From an uncultured Ferrimonas sp. (GTDB taxonomy: Bacteria > Pseudomonadota > Gammaproteobacteria > Enterobacterales > Shewanellaceae), in the NCBI RefSeq assembly GCF_947489035.1, contig NZ_CANLCI010000022.1, positions 1-64,000 of the forward strand: DNA of 64,000 bases. The letters run 5' to 3'. Below are positions 54,232 through 63,626 of this stretch, piece by piece; positions within the stretch are counted from its first letter, which is position 1, and the number at the start of each line of letters is the position of its first letter. Made by a program: the position numbers and the translations under genes. Below the pieces are notes generated by a model. That model was not told the origin of the DNA. It ran no database searches and saw only the letters and a program-made list of their open reading frames with translations.

Positions 54232-54825
54232 ATGAATATGCAGCTGAAAACGTCATTGAAAGCATTGGCATTATTTGGGGCTACGTTGTTAGCGCCGCAG
54301 GCACTGGCCGCCGATTACGTGATTGATAGCAAGGGCGCACACGCCTCCATCAATTTCAAAATTAAGCACTTGGGTTACAGCTGGGTGGTGGGGCGTTTCG
54401 ACAAGTTTGATGGTGAGTTCAGCTACGACAACACCAAGCCGAGCGAACTGTCGATTCAGGTGAACATCGATCCGGCCAGCGTGAACTCTAACCACGCCGA
54501 GCGCGATAAGCACATTCGCGGCAACGATTTCTTGGACGTGACCAAGTTTGAAACCGCCCGTTTTGTTAGCACCAGCTTCCGCCCAGACGCGGATAACAGC
54601 GACGAAGGCGTTTTGGTGGGGGATTTCACCCTGCGCGGCGTGACCAAGCAGATTGAAATTGACGTGGAAAAAGTCGGTGAAGGGAAAGACCCTTGGGGCG
54701 GCGTGCGCGTTGGCTTTGAAGGGGAAACTGAGATCACCATGAAAGACTTTGGCATCCCAATGGACTTAGGCCCAGATTCCGCCACCGTGGCGCTGGAACT
54801 GCACGTTGAAGGGATCCGTAAATAG
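54232..54825 (+). CDS. YceI family periplasmic lipid-binding protein
   Basis: The 197-residue precursor has a signal peptide (ends ALA-A) and a lipocalin-like beta-barrel: YVIDSKGAHASINFKIKHLGYSWVVGRFDKFDGEF, then HIRGNDFLDVTKFETARF. YceI proteins bind polyprenyl quinone-like molecules and are base- or stress-induced in E. coli. Co-transcription with cytochrome b561 fits a shared role with quinones. Confidence 0.92.
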   Translation: MNMQLKTSLKALALFGATLLAPQALAADYVIDSKGAHASINFKIKHLGYSWVVGRFDKFDGEFSYDNTKPSELSIQVNIDPASVNSNHAERDKHIRGNDFLDVTKFETARFVSTSFRPDADNSDEGVLVGDFTLRGVTKQIEIDVEKVGEGKDPWGGVRVGFEGETEITMKDFGIPMDLGPDSATVALELHVEGIRK

Positions 54826-54899
54826 CATCGCTTAGTCTGCCGTTTGGCGGGCTAATCAACAGACTCTCGTTGCAGGGAGACGCCGTATTTACGGCCATC

Positions 54900-54926
54900 A
54901 AGCGAGCACCTCGGTGCTCGCTTTTT
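54900..54926 (+). terminator. Terminator of cybB-yceI
   Basis: AGCGAGCACC-TC-GGTGCTCGCT followed by TTTT. Confidence 0.88.
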
Positions 54927-54984
54927 GCGTGTTGGCCAGCCCCTCGGCTTCAGGCGGCAGCGTGGCAGCAACGGGGGAGGCAAC

Positions 54985-55014
54985 AAAAAACGGACGCCGC
55001 AGCGTCCGTTTTTT
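54985..55014 (-). terminator. Terminator of the pan operon
   Basis: AAAAAACGGACGC-CGCA-GCGTCCGTTTTTT is symmetric and could stop transcription from either side. It lies 17 bp beyond the panD stop. Confidence 0.88.
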
Positions 55015-55031
55015 AACATCAGTAACCGAGC

Positions 55032-55412
55032 TTAAGCAGCTTGGACCGGAATGCCGTTGCCGGTGCCCTTGATGTTGTTGCCTTCATCGCAGTACACCAA
55101 GTTTGGCTGGTGTACCTTGGCATCGGCTTCAGACAGCATGCCGTAAGCACAGATGATGACACGATGCCCAGGGCCAGCCTTGTGGGCAGCAGCGCCGTTC
55201 ACCGAGATCATTTTCGAGCCGCGTTCGCCACTGATGGCGTAGGTGCTAAAGCGTTCACCATTATCGATGTTATAGATATCGATCTTCTCAAAGGCCAAGA
55301 TCCCCGCTGCATCCAGCAGATCTTGGTCAATCGCGCACGAGCCTTCGTACTCCAGCTCTGCGTGGGTTACGCGGGCTTGATGCAATTTACCTTTTAGCAT
55401 TATTCGTTGCAT
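55032..55412 (-). CDS. panD: Aspartate 1-decarboxylase proenzyme
   Basis: PanD makes beta-alanine for pantothenate. ATG 55412 ([20 protein letters not shown]) gives 126 residues, the same as E. coli. The self-cleavage site Gly-Ser is in YEGSCAID (G24-S25), which yields the pyruvoyl group. Y58-like and K9 active-site residues are present (KGKL). PanD needs the PanM (PanZ) maturase in enteric bacteria; none is visible here. Confidence 0.95.
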   Translation of the reverse strand: MQRIMLKGKLHQARVTHAELEYEGSCAIDQDLLDAAGILAFEKIDIYNIDNGERFSTYAISGERGSKMISVNGAAAHKAGPGHRVIICAYGMLSEADAKVHQPNLVYCDEGNNIKGTGNGIPVQAA

Positions 55413-55477
55413 TCGATACTCCACGAACAATTGTTGACTTAATGTAACGTAAAATTTTCTGGCGTCATGGTATCAGA

Positions 55478-56335
55478 TCAGCGGGTTAGATCCAGCCGCA
55501 AGTTGTCGATAAGTCGAGCATTACCGAGCTGTGCTGCCGCTAAAATGACGATCTGCTTATCACCACATTGCGCGGGTTGCAGGCTGTCTGCGTGGCAGAT
55601 GGCAAAGTAATCGGGGCCAAAGCCATGTTCGCTGAGGGCCCGGGTGGCTTGCTGCTGCAGCGCTTCGCTGGCGGCTACGCCCTGTTGCTGTAACGCCTGT
55701 GCGGTGGCGTCGATCACCTGTTTCAGCTTCGGCGCGATGGCGCGTTGCTCGGCACTGAGGTAACCATTGCGTGAACTTTTGGCTAAGCCGTCGGCGTCAC
55801 GCACGGTGTCGATGCCAACAATCTGCACCGCCATGTTCAGATCCCGCACCATGGCGCGGATCACCGCGAGCTGCTGATAATCTTTGTTACCAAACAGCGC
55901 CAGATCCGGCTGCACCAAGTTGAACAGCTTGGCGACGATGGTTGCCACTCCTCGAAAATGCCCTGGCCGGCTGTTGCCGCAGTGCAGATCGGAGATCCCC
56001 GGTACTTCAATGTAACTTTGCACACTGAGGCCGCCGGGGTAGAGCAGTTCGGTTTCAGGGGTAAACAGCAGATCGCAGCTGGCGTCGTACAGCTTAACCT
56101 TATCGGCATCCAAGGTGCGGGGGTAGGCGTCTAAGTCTTCCCCTGCGCCAAACTGCATTGGGTTAACAAAGATGCTGGCCACCACCTTATCGGCGCGCTG
56201 GCGGGCTTGCTGTACCAGTTCGATGTGGCCTTCATGCAAGTTGCCCATGGTGGGCACAAAGGCCACCCGCAGCCCCTGCTGCCGCCATTGGTTCACCAGC
56301 AGGTGTAAACGAGATGGATCGGTTACGGTTTGCAT
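55478..56335 (-). CDS. panC: Pantothenate synthetase
   Basis: PanC joins pantoate and beta-alanine with ATP. The 285-residue enzyme has the nucleotidyl-transferase HxGH-type motif ([15 protein letters not shown]), [16 protein letters not shown] and the KSKS-like AKSSRNGYL. It starts seven bases after panB and is followed by panD after 65 bp. Confidence 0.96.
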   Translation of the reverse strand: MQTVTDPSRLHLLVNQWRQQGLRVAFVPTMGNLHEGHIELVQQARQRADKVVASIFVNPMQFGAGEDLDAYPRTLDADKVKLYDASCDLLFTPETELLYPGGLSVQSYIEVPGISDLHCGNSRPGHFRGVATIVAKLFNLVQPDLALFGNKDYQQLAVIRAMVRDLNMAVQIVGIDTVRDADGLAKSSRNGYLSAEQRAIAPKLKQVIDATAQALQQQGVAASEALQQQATRALSEHGFGPDYFAICHADSLQPAQCGDKQIVILAAAQLGNARLIDNLRLDLTR

Positions 56336-56341
56336 AACAAC

Positions 56342-57133
56342 TTACCCAAAGGTGTGTTCAGCGGCGGGAAAATCGCCGTGAGCCACCTCTTCCACAAACG
56401 CTTGCACTGCCGCGGCAATGGTGCCGGTTTGGTTGAGGTAGTTCTTGGAAAATTTAGGAATGTAGCCCGACGAGATCCCAAGGATGTCGTGCATCACCAA
56501 AATTTGACCGTCGGTGTCTTTGCCGGCACCGATGCCGATCACCGGAATCGCCAGTGCCTCGGTAATGGCTTTGGCCAGATCTTGCGGTACGCACTCCAGC
56601 ACCAACATGGCCGCCCCCGCCGCTTGCAGGCGCAGCGCTTGATCCAAGATCGCTTGGCCGGCTTCGCCACGGCCTTGCACCTTGTAGCCGCCCATCACGT
56701 GTACGGACTGTGGCGTAAGCCCCAAGTGGGCACACACCGGTACGCTACGCTGGGTCAGCGCGCGAACGGTGTCGAGCAACCAATCACCGCCTTCCAGCTT
56801 CACCATTTTAGCGCCAGCACGCATCAGCTCGGCGGCGTTGTGGCAGGCGTGCTCGACGGTGTCGTAGCTCATGAACGGCATGTCGGCGATCACCAGTGCG
56901 TTTGGCGCACCGGTTACCACACTGCGGGTGTGGTAGGCGATCTGTTCTACGGTCACTTTAAGGGTGTCGGTGCCACCTTGCAGCACCATGCCGAGGCTAT
57001 CGCCTATCAGCAGTACCGGCACGTTTTCAGCCTCGAACACACCAGCAAAGCTGGCGTCATAGGCGGTTAATGCGGCGAACTTGCGGCCTTCACGCTTGTA
57101 ACGCGCCAAAGTTGAGATGGTAATGTTGTCCAT
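56342..57133 (-). CDS. panB: 3-methyl-2-oxobutanoate hydroxymethyltransferase
   Basis: PanB makes ketopantoate from ketoisovalerate and methylene-tetrahydrofolate. The 263-residue TIM barrel begins [27 protein letters not shown] and has [20 protein letters not shown] and KLEGG with metal and substrate residues. First of panBCD, separated from folK by about 410 bp, so it has its own promoter. Confidence 0.96.
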   Translation of the reverse strand: MDNITISTLARYKREGRKFAALTAYDASFAGVFEAENVPVLLIGDSLGMVLQGGTDTLKVTVEQIAYHTRSVVTGAPNALVIADMPFMSYDTVEHACHNAAELMRAGAKMVKLEGGDWLLDTVRALTQRSVPVCAHLGLTPQSVHVMGGYKVQGRGEAGQAILDQALRLQAAGAAMLVLECVPQDLAKAITEALAIPVIGIGAGKDTDGQILVMHDILGISSGYIPKFSKNYLNQTGTIAAAVQAFVEEVAHGDFPAAEHTFG

Positions 57134-57498
57134 TGAACGGTCGTCTTAGAGCCATTGGGGGCACCGTTATATGACAAAATCGTGGCGCTTTTCAATGGGC
57201 AGTTACGCCAATGTGACGGCAAACGGCCAAGGTTTGTTGCTGTTGTTTATCACGTCTGCTTGATTTGGTTACAAAAACTGGCAGGGCGGCGGCTGCGCTC
57301 GGCAACCGTCATCGGCGGATTAAGTGGGCGATTGCTGCTGTCGCATGGGCTTGGTGGCTGTGGGTAAAGTCGGGAGTGTGGGTAAGGTAGGGGGATCACA
57401 GTTGGGACTGTGGGCACCGAAACCGGCTGGCATTCGATGCCGCAGACGAAGGGGCGAGATTGCTGCCCCTGCGGCGACCGAAACCGGCAGCAAACAAA
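57134..57498. other. Intergenic region between folK and panB
   Basis: About 365 bp with no supported gene. It holds the panB promoter and G-rich short repeats (GTGGGTAAAGTCGGGA / GTGGGTAAGGTAGGGG at 57360-57393, CCGAAACCGGC twice near 57418 and 57478). Two short hairpins are present near 57450-57475. Confidence 0.4.
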
Positions 57499-57516
57499 AG
57501 GGCGCCGAAGCGCCCT
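57499..57516 (-). terminator. Terminator after folK
   Basis: AGGGCGC-CGAA-GCGCCCT. On the minus strand it runs into TTTTG. Confidence 0.8.
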
Positions 57517-57544
57517 GAGGGAAGTGCGGTGATCGCAACTGAGC

Positions 57545-58027
57545 TCAGCTGCGGTACAGGTAGATCGCCTGTGGCGGGCACTGCGCCATCAAGCTGGCCA
57601 AATGCTGGCCATTGGGCAGGATCAACGCTGGGGCTATCTCAAACAGCGGCAGCAGCACAAAAGCGCGCTCGGCCATGCCGTAGTGCGGCACGGTGAGGCG
57701 CGGCAGTTCAAGCTGTTGGTCGCCGTACAGCAACAGATCCAGATCTAAGGTGCGAGCGCCCCAATGTTGATGGCGCTCGCGGCCGTTGTCGCGTTCAATC
57801 TGTTGCAGCGCATCCAACAGCGCCAGTGGCGCTAAGTCGGTATCAATGCAGGCCACAGCGTTCAGGTAATCCGGCTGCTCCATCCCCGCCATTGGCGGGC
57901 TGCGATAGAGCTGAGAACGATTCACCAAGTCGGTTTGTGGCAACTGCCCTAACGCCGCGATGGCGCGGGACAGTTGCAGCTCTGGGCGCCCCAGGTTGGC
58001 GCCCAACGCGACATAACAACGCGCCAT
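57545..58027 (-). CDS. folK: Hydroxymethyl-dihydropterin pyrophosphokinase
   Basis: FolK pyrophosphorylates 6-hydroxymethyl-7,8-dihydropterin in folate synthesis. The 160-residue enzyme begins ARCYVALGANLGRP and has the HPPK signature GARTLDLDLLLYGD. It starts three bases after the pcnB stop. PanB in the next operon uses the folate product. Confidence 0.95.
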   Translation of the reverse strand: MARCYVALGANLGRPELQLSRAIAALGQLPQTDLVNRSQLYRSPPMAGMEQPDYLNAVACIDTDLAPLALLDALQQIERDNGRERHQHWGARTLDLDLLLYGDQQLELPRLTVPHYGMAERAFVLLPLFEIAPALILPNGQHLASLMAQCPPQAIYLYRS

Positions 58028-58030
58028 CGG

Positions 58031-59413
58031 TTAATCCTGCGGCTTAGCGGCAGGCTTAGCGGCAGGCTTACGGCGCGGACGACGGCGACGACGGCGGTTA
58101 CCGTCGTTACCTAACGCACGCACCATCTGGCGACGACCATTGTCGTTGGCGTCGTTAAACGCGGTCCACCAGCGCGCCAGTTCCAGCAGTTCATCGTCTT
58201 GCTCGGCTTCGGCACGCAACAACAGGAAGTCGTAAGCGGCGCGGAAGCGTGGGTGTTCCAGCAGTTTGAACGCCCGAGAGCCAGAACGCTTGTCTAAGCG
58301 GCCTTGCAGCTGCCAGATCTCCATGGCCGGAGTGGTAAAGCGGCGTGGCAACGAGATGGTTTTGCACTGCTTGCTGATGGCGTCGCCAGAGGCGGCGGTA
58401 ATGGCATCGTAAGGTGCCATGCCTTTTTTCAGCTTGTCGTTGGCAAAGTCTTCGACCACGTACCACAGCAAGGCGGCGTACAAGAAGGCGGGGGTTACCG
58501 GCTTATCGGCGTTAACCCGATCGTCGGTGTTTTTCAGCATCGCCTCAAACAGGCGCATCACCTTGCCGTTGTCATCGCGCTTCAGCAGGCTTTCTTGCAG
58601 TGGGAACATCGGTTCCCACAGGCCGTATTGGCGCAGCATCTGGAAGTTGTCGTGGCCTTTGCCAGACATCAACAGCTTCAACGATTCTTCAAACAAACGC
58701 GCTGGGGGGATGTCCGCCATCATTGGCGCCATCCGTGGGATTGGCGCGGCCGTGGCTTTATCGATGCTAAAGCCCAGCTTGGTGGCAAAGCGTACGGCAC
58801 GGATCATGCGTACTGGATCTTCGCGGTAGCGGGTTTGCGGATCGCCAATCAAGCGTAAGCGTTTTGCTTTGATGTCGGCCATGCCGCCAAAGTAATCGCG
58901 CACGCTGTAGTCGCTGATGTCGTAATAGAGGCCGTTCACGGTAAAGTCGCGGCGCTCGGCATCTTCATCAATGCTGCCGTAAACGTTATCGCGCAGCAGC
59001 CGACCAGCGTCGTCTTGCTTGGCAATTTTGGCGTTGTTGGCTTCGTGGTGGCCTCGCAGGGTCGCCACTTCAATGATGTCGCGACCAAACAGAATGTGTG
59101 CCAGACGGAATCTGCGGCCAACCAGGCGGCAGTTACGGAACAGCTTACGGATCTGTTCTGGGGTGGCATTGGTGGCGATGTCGAAATCTTTAGGCTGCTG
59201 ACGCAGCAACAGATCGCGTACGCCGCCGCCCACTAAGTAGGCTTCGAAGCCCGCTTTGTGCAACCGGTACAGCACCTTCAGAGCGTTCTCGCTGATGTCG
59301 TTGCGCGAGATCCCGTGAGCGGAGCGGGGCGTCACCTGCAACTGCGCTTGGGCTGGCACCGGAGTGTCGCCGCCAATCAGGCGCTTTGCGATGTTTTTCA
59401 GACGCTTAAGGAT
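58031..59413 (-). CDS. pcnB: Poly(A) polymerase I, with a non-canonical ATC start
   Basis: PcnB adds 3' poly(A) tails that mark RNA for decay. Class II nucleotidyltransferase motifs YLVGGGVRDLL, DFDIATNATPEQIRKLF and RRFRLAHILF are present; a basic C-terminal tail (RRRRRRPRRKPAAKPAAKPQD) matches the family. The first ATG/GTG/TTG in frame is GTG 59359, which would remove the usual N-terminus. Eighteen codons upstream, ATC at 59413 follows GAGGTG by 4 bases and encodes I-LKRLKNIAKRLIGGD, similar to the E. coli N-terminus. E. coli pcnB is known to start at AUU. I therefore annotate 460 residues from ATC. Confidence 0.88.
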   Translation of the reverse strand: MLKRLKNIAKRLIGGDTPVPAQAQLQVTPRSAHGISRNDISENALKVLYRLHKAGFEAYLVGGGVRDLLLRQQPKDFDIATNATPEQIRKLFRNCRLVGRRFRLAHILFGRDIIEVATLRGHHEANNAKIAKQDDAGRLLRDNVYGSIDEDAERRDFTVNGLYYDISDYSVRDYFGGMADIKAKRLRLIGDPQTRYREDPVRMIRAVRFATKLGFSIDKATAAPIPRMAPMMADIPPARLFEESLKLLMSGKGHDNFQMLRQYGLWEPMFPLQESLLKRDDNGKVMRLFEAMLKNTDDRVNADKPVTPAFLYAALLWYVVEDFANDKLKKGMAPYDAITAASGDAISKQCKTISLPRRFTTPAMEIWQLQGRLDKRSGSRAFKLLEHPRFRAAYDFLLLRAEAEQDDELLELARWWTAFNDANDNGRRQMVRALGNDGNRRRRRRPRRKPAAKPAAKPQD

Positions 59414-59513
59414 GGTACACCTCGTAGAGTTTCAATCATTAGGGCAATCATACGGAGCCCGACTATTATCGCGCGTCATGATATACCAAGGTTGGTTAAA
59501 TGATAAGCCGTTA

Positions 59514-60386
59514 TCAACGGCTTGGTGCGGCCAGTTGCCGCGCGGTTGGGATGCTTGCCAACCGGAAGTGCGCCACCGCGTAATCCAGCTGTTCAGCCAC
59601 TGGGGCCAAACGCAAATCGGTGGGCAACGGTTGCCCTAACAACGCCAACGCTTGCGCCATGGTGTGGCTAATGTCGGTGGGGTGGAGGGCCGGTGCATGG
59701 TTCTGTTTAGACAGCTTGTTGCCGTCGGGGTTAATGGCCAACGGCAGATGCAGCCACGTGGGTGCCTGCCAGCCTAAGGTGCGATACAACGAAAGCTGAC
59801 GCACCGTCGGTTCCAGCAGGTCATTACCGCGCACCACTTCGGTAATGCCTTGGTCGTGATCATCCACCACCACCGCCAATTGATAGGCGTATAAGCCATC
59901 GCGTCGCTTTAAGATAAAATCTTCGGCGGCGAACTCGGTGCTGGTGTGGATCGGGCCAAGCAGTTGATCGTCAAAATGGGCGATTGCAGGGTGATTAACC
60001 ATGCGGATCGCGCCTTGTTCCAGTTGGCGCGGTAGGCAGTGGCCATCGTACAGACCTCCGGCTTGCTTAATGCGTTTGCGGCTGCAATCGCAGTAATAGC
60101 TCAGCTGCTGTTCCAGCAGTTGCGCCAGTACCTCGTCGTAACGGTCACTTTGCTGGCTTTGGTAGCGCACGCTGCCATCCCACTGCAGGCCATAGGCTTC
60201 CAGCTGGTGCAAGATGGTGTCGGCGGCGCCAGCCACTTCCCTTGGCGGATCGAGGTCTTCCATTCGCACTAACCACTGACCACCTAAATGGCGGGCACGC
60301 AGGTAGCTGCCGACTGCAGCAAGCAGTGAGCCAAAATGAAGGGGGCCAGAGGGGGAAGGAGCGAAACGTCCGAGGTAGGCAGGCAT
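59514..60386 (-). CDS. gluQ: Glutamyl-Q tRNA(Asp) synthetase
   Basis: GluQ attaches glutamate to queuosine of tRNA-Asp. It is a truncated glutamyl-tRNA synthetase of 290 residues with HIGH-like GRFAPSPSGPLHFGS, zinc ligands in YCDCSRKRI...HC, and KLSKQN as the KMSKS motif. ATG 60386 (MPAYLGRF) matches the family start; a TTG seven codons earlier is less likely. It lies between dksA and pcnB, as in E. coli. Confidence 0.93.
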   Translation of the reverse strand: MPAYLGRFAPSPSGPLHFGSLLAAVGSYLRARHLGGQWLVRMEDLDPPREVAGAADTILHQLEAYGLQWDGSVRYQSQQSDRYDEVLAQLLEQQLSYYCDCSRKRIKQAGGLYDGHCLPRQLEQGAIRMVNHPAIAHFDDQLLGPIHTSTEFAAEDFILKRRDGLYAYQLAVVVDDHDQGITEVVRGNDLLEPTVRQLSLYRTLGWQAPTWLHLPLAINPDGNKLSKQNHAPALHPTDISHTMAQALALLGQPLPTDLRLAPVAEQLDYAVAHFRLASIPTARQLAAPSR

Positions 60387-60410
60387 GCAGGCGGGCAACA
60401 AGAACAAGAA

Positions 60411-60435
60411 AACGTGGGAGACGGGCTCCCACGTT
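60411..60435 (-). terminator. Terminator between dksA and gluQ
   Basis: AACGTGGGAG and CTCCCACGTT pair over a 5-nt loop. On the minus strand TTTTC follows. Confidence 0.8.
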
Positions 60436-60448
60436 TGGCAGTGGCGGC

Positions 60449-60895
60449 TTAGCCGACCAGCTGCTTCTCTTTGATCTCTGCCAACGTCTTACAGTCGATA
60501 CACTGATCGGCGGTAGGACGAGCTTCTAAGCGACGGATGCCAATTTCAACACCACAAGAGTCACAGAAACCGAAGTCATCTTCTTGCACCTTAACCAAGG
60601 TCTTTTCGATCTTTTTGATCAGCTTGCGCTCACGGTCACGGGTACGCAGTTCGAGGCTGAACTCCTCTTCTTGAGCAGCACGGTCCACTGGATCTGGGAA
60701 GTTAGCCGCCTCGTCTTGCATGTGGTGCAAGGTGCGATCAACCTCTTCGCGCAGCTGGTTACGCCACGCTTCCAAGATGGTCTTGAAGTGAGCCAATTGC
60801 GTCTCGTTCATGTACTCCTCGCCAGGTTTCTCCTGGTAAGGCTCCACGTTGGCGTAGGCCAATACGCCGATTGTTTTGGTCTTGCCCTGCGGCAT
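60449..60895 (-). CDS. dksA: RNA polymerase-binding transcription factor DksA
   Basis: DksA works with ppGpp on RNA polymerase. The 148-residue protein is near identical to E. coli over [13 protein letters not shown], the coiled coil with the [11 protein letters not shown] tip (Asp residues for the secondary channel), and the zinc finger CDSCG...CIDC. All four Cys are present. AGGAG lies 8 bp upstream of the ATG. Confidence 0.97.
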   Translation of the reverse strand: MPQGKTKTIGVLAYANVEPYQEKPGEEYMNETQLAHFKTILEAWRNQLREEVDRTLHHMQDEAANFPDPVDRAAQEEEFSLELRTRDRERKLIKKIEKTLVKVQEDDFGFCDSCGVEIGIRRLEARPTADQCIDCKTLAEIKEKQLVG

Positions 60896-61066
60896 CAGGC
60901 GTCTCCTGTTTACTAATACGAGAGGCAGTTCTCTAAAATTTGGGCGCTATCTATAACAGATGATTCTGTATTTCGCAATCGCAAGAAACGCCGTTCATTG
61001 AACGAATCTCGATGGTAGCAGCATTTGCAGTGATATTACTGTGGTACAAATTACTGAATAACCGAT

Positions 61067-61774
61067 CTATATCGTTACATCTATGGTCCCGACCAAGTCA
61101 ATGCCATTGGCATTAGCCTGTGCCGAGATTGCATAAAATTCAACACCGCTTTGCTGTGCTTGCTGGCACAACTCGGCGTAGGTTGGATCAATGTGGGCCG
61201 CCGGAGCCACCCGAGTGATGCCACTGTGCGGCACCAAAAATAGGATGCAGGCACGGTGCCCGGCTGTCACCATCGCCATCAATTCACGCAGATGCTTTTG
61301 GCCACGGGTGGTGACCGCATCGGGAAAATAGCCTTGGCCATTCTCCGCCAGCAATGTGACATTTTTTACTTCTACATAGCAGTCTGGCAAATCAGGCTGC
61401 TGCAGCAACAGATCAATGCGGCTGTTTTCGTGCCCATATTTAACTTCTCGGCGGATCTGCTGATAGGCCGCCAAAGGCGCCAGCATCTGCGCCTGTAATG
61501 CTTGCTCGGCCAAGGCGTTCGCCCGGCCAGTGTTGACCACAATGTGGTGGCCTTGATCGTTTTCAACCCATTCCCAGCTGTGGCGGTACTTACGTTTGGG
61601 GTTGTTCGAGTCGGAGTAATAGACTCGCCATCCCGCCTCGGCACAGCCGGTCATCGCGCCCGTATTGGGGCAATGAATGGTGATCTCGCTGCCGTCATCT
61701 AATTGAATGTCGGCCAAAAAACGCTTGTAGCGTTTGATTAAACGGGCAGATTGCAGCGGCGCTTCGAATTTCAT
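61067..61774 (-). CDS. sfsA: SfsA family DNA-binding/nuclease-like protein
   Basis: Start ATG 61774 (MKFEAPLQSARLIKRYKRFLAD) gives 235 residues, as in E. coli (234). Family motifs HCPNTGAMTGC, the E-V-K of CYVEVKNVTL and YFPDAVTTRGQKHL are present; the latter place it in the PD-(D/E)XK superfamily. It was named for stimulation of sugar fermentation. Monocistronic, between dksA and pepB. Confidence 0.93.
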   Translation of the reverse strand: MKFEAPLQSARLIKRYKRFLADIQLDDGSEITIHCPNTGAMTGCAEAGWRVYYSDSNNPKRKYRHSWEWVENDQGHHIVVNTGRANALAEQALQAQMLAPLAAYQQIRREVKYGHENSRIDLLLQQPDLPDCYVEVKNVTLLAENGQGYFPDAVTTRGQKHLRELMAMVTAGHRACILFLVPHSGITRVAPAAHIDPTYAELCQQAQQSGVEFYAISAQANANGIDLVGTIDVTI

Positions 61775-61954
61775 CTGTTCTTCTTTGTTGACGGTCGGTG
61801 GCGCTTTCCACTGCACTGGCATAAGCCAACGTCAATTTTCGTCGCCAAGGTGGTACACTCGCACCACGATATGACCCGCGCATTGTAAACTCAACTGCGT
61901 AAGATATTTACGCTATTTGCGTAGGGTAATGGCGCTTTTATCATGGAGACGAAG

Positions 61955-63229
61955 ATGACCGAAACAATGAAGGTTCGCCTAAGCGAGCAATCTGCGGCAG
62001 CCCAATGGGGCAATGCCAAAGTAAGTTTTGATGGCGAAGGGGCGGTTATTCATTTGAGCGAAGGCGATCAGGCTCGCCAAATTCAGATGGCCGCACGCAA
62101 GCTCACCCAACAGGGGATCAGCGCCGTTAGCTTGGCTGGCGCTTGGAGCGAGAGCCAGCAGTGGAGCTTTGCCAAAGGCTTTGGCAACACCATGGACGGC
62201 GGCACCATCGAATGGGCCAGCAACCACGACGCCTTCGACGCCCAGCGCGATGCGGCGCTGTGGCTGAAATCGTTGATCCACGCCAGCCCTGAAGCCCTCA
62301 GCCCAGAAGTGTTGGCCGACGAAGTGGCGGAGCGTCTGTGCGCGGTGGCGCCAGAGCACATCACCACCAAGCGTTTGGTTGGCGATGCCTTGTTGGCCGC
62401 GGGCTGGGTTGGCATTCACGGCGTTGGCCGTGGCAGCGTGCGTCCCCCAGTAATGCTGGAGCTGGACTACAACCCAAGCGGCGACAGCAGCACGCCGGTT
62501 GCCATCGCCTTGGTGGGCAAAGGCATCACCTTTGATTCCGGCGGTTACTCGCTGAAACCGTCGGCCAGCATGGTCACCATGAAGTGCGACATGGGTGGCG
62601 CAGCAACCGTTGCGGCCGCCCTGAAACTGGCGATCCGCAAAGGCCTGAACAAGCGCGTTAAGCTGTTCCTGTGCTGTGCGGAAAACTTGGTGTCAGGCCA
62701 CGCGTACAAGCTAGGCGACATCCTGCATTACAAAAACGGCACCAGCGTTGAGATTGTGAACACCGACGCCGAAGGCCGTTTGGTGTTGGCCGATGGCCTG
62801 ATCGCCGCCAACGAAGCCGGAGCCGAGCGCATCATCGATGCCGCCACCTTAACCGGTGCCGCCATGACCGCCGTAGGTGGCGAATACAACGCCCTGTTCG
62901 CCATGCACGATGGCGCAGCGGCGGACGCCTTAGCGGCAGCGGCCAAAGGCGAAGAGGGGCTGTGGCGGTTGCCGCTGGCGCCAATTCACGCCAGCAAGTG
63001 CCCATCCAGCTTTGCTGATACCGCCAACAGCACCACCCAAAAAGGTGGCGGCGCTGGTGGCGCCTCCAATGCTGCGGGCTTCCTGAGCCGCTTTGCGGGC
63101 GAACCGGCCCAAGGTTGGATCCACTTGGATCTGGCCGCCGTTTACGCCGATGGCGGCAATGCCATGCACCACGATGGCGCAACCGCCACCGGCATGCTTA
63201 CCGTTACCAACCTGCTGCTGGCTGACTGA
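61955..63229 (+). CDS. pepB: Aminopeptidase B (M17 family)
   Basis: PepB removes N-terminal residues from peptides in the cytosol. ATG 61955 has GGAG 7 bases upstream and gives 424 residues; an ATG four codons earlier is possible. M17 metal and catalytic residues are in VGKGITFDSGGYSLKPS (K, D), MKCDMGGAA and NTDAEGRLVLAD (D, E, R). All expected ligands are present. Confidence 0.94.
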   Translation: MTETMKVRLSEQSAAAQWGNAKVSFDGEGAVIHLSEGDQARQIQMAARKLTQQGISAVSLAGAWSESQQWSFAKGFGNTMDGGTIEWASNHDAFDAQRDAALWLKSLIHASPEALSPEVLADEVAERLCAVAPEHITTKRLVGDALLAAGWVGIHGVGRGSVRPPVMLELDYNPSGDSSTPVAIALVGKGITFDSGGYSLKPSASMVTMKCDMGGAATVAAALKLAIRKGLNKRVKLFLCCAENLVSGHAYKLGDILHYKNGTSVEIVNTDAEGRLVLADGLIAANEAGAERIIDAATLTGAAMTAVGGEYNALFAMHDGAAADALAAAAKGEEGLWRLPLAPIHASKCPSSFADTANSTTQKGGGAGGASNAAGFLSRFAGEPAQGWIHLDLAAVYADGGNAMHHDGATATGMLTVTNLLLAD

Positions 63230-63258
63230 TCCTTAGGCTAAGCCAGCGCAAGAACCAC

Positions 63259-63282
63259 AATGCCACCTGCGAAGGTGGCATT
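63259..63282 (+). terminator. Terminator of pepB
   Basis: AATGCCACC-TGCGAA-GGTGGCATT followed by TTTT. Confidence 0.88.
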
Positions 63283-63338
63283 TTTTGTGTCTGTAGCTGT
63301 GACTGTGGTCGTGACTGCTGCGGCTCTAGGGTAACGAT

Positions 63339-63626
63339 TCAATCTGGGCGTTCGTGCTTTTTGTCGTGGGCGGCGCGGCAGTAGTGCAGCGCCCCCAGCA
63401 CCATATTCAATGTCAACAATGGCAGGCCCCAAGTCAGCAGGTAGTCGCCGATGGCGTGCCACTGCACCCCGTGGTCGCCAAAGTAGGTGCCGCTGGGGGC
63501 GGTCAGCAGCTGGTACGTCAGCAGCAGCGTTAACATCAGCAGCGCCAACAGCGCGCCAAACTTAGCGCCCAGCCACAGTCGTGCGGCCAAGATGGTTAAG
63601 CTGTAGTCGAATTTGGGATCAGTCAT
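63339..63626 (-). CDS. Small inner membrane protein of unknown function
   Basis: The 95-residue protein has two hydrophobic helices (FGALLALLMLTLLLTYQLL and YLLTWGLPLLTLNMVLGALHY), with short loops and a charged C-terminus. No family recognised. It overlaps the 3' end of the ligT-like gene by eight bases, so the two are co-transcribed. Confidence 0.65.
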   Translation of the reverse strand: MTDPKFDYSLTILAARLWLGAKFGALLALLMLTLLLTYQLLTAPSGTYFGDHGVQWHAIGDYLLTWGLPLLTLNMVLGALHYCRAAHDKKHERPD

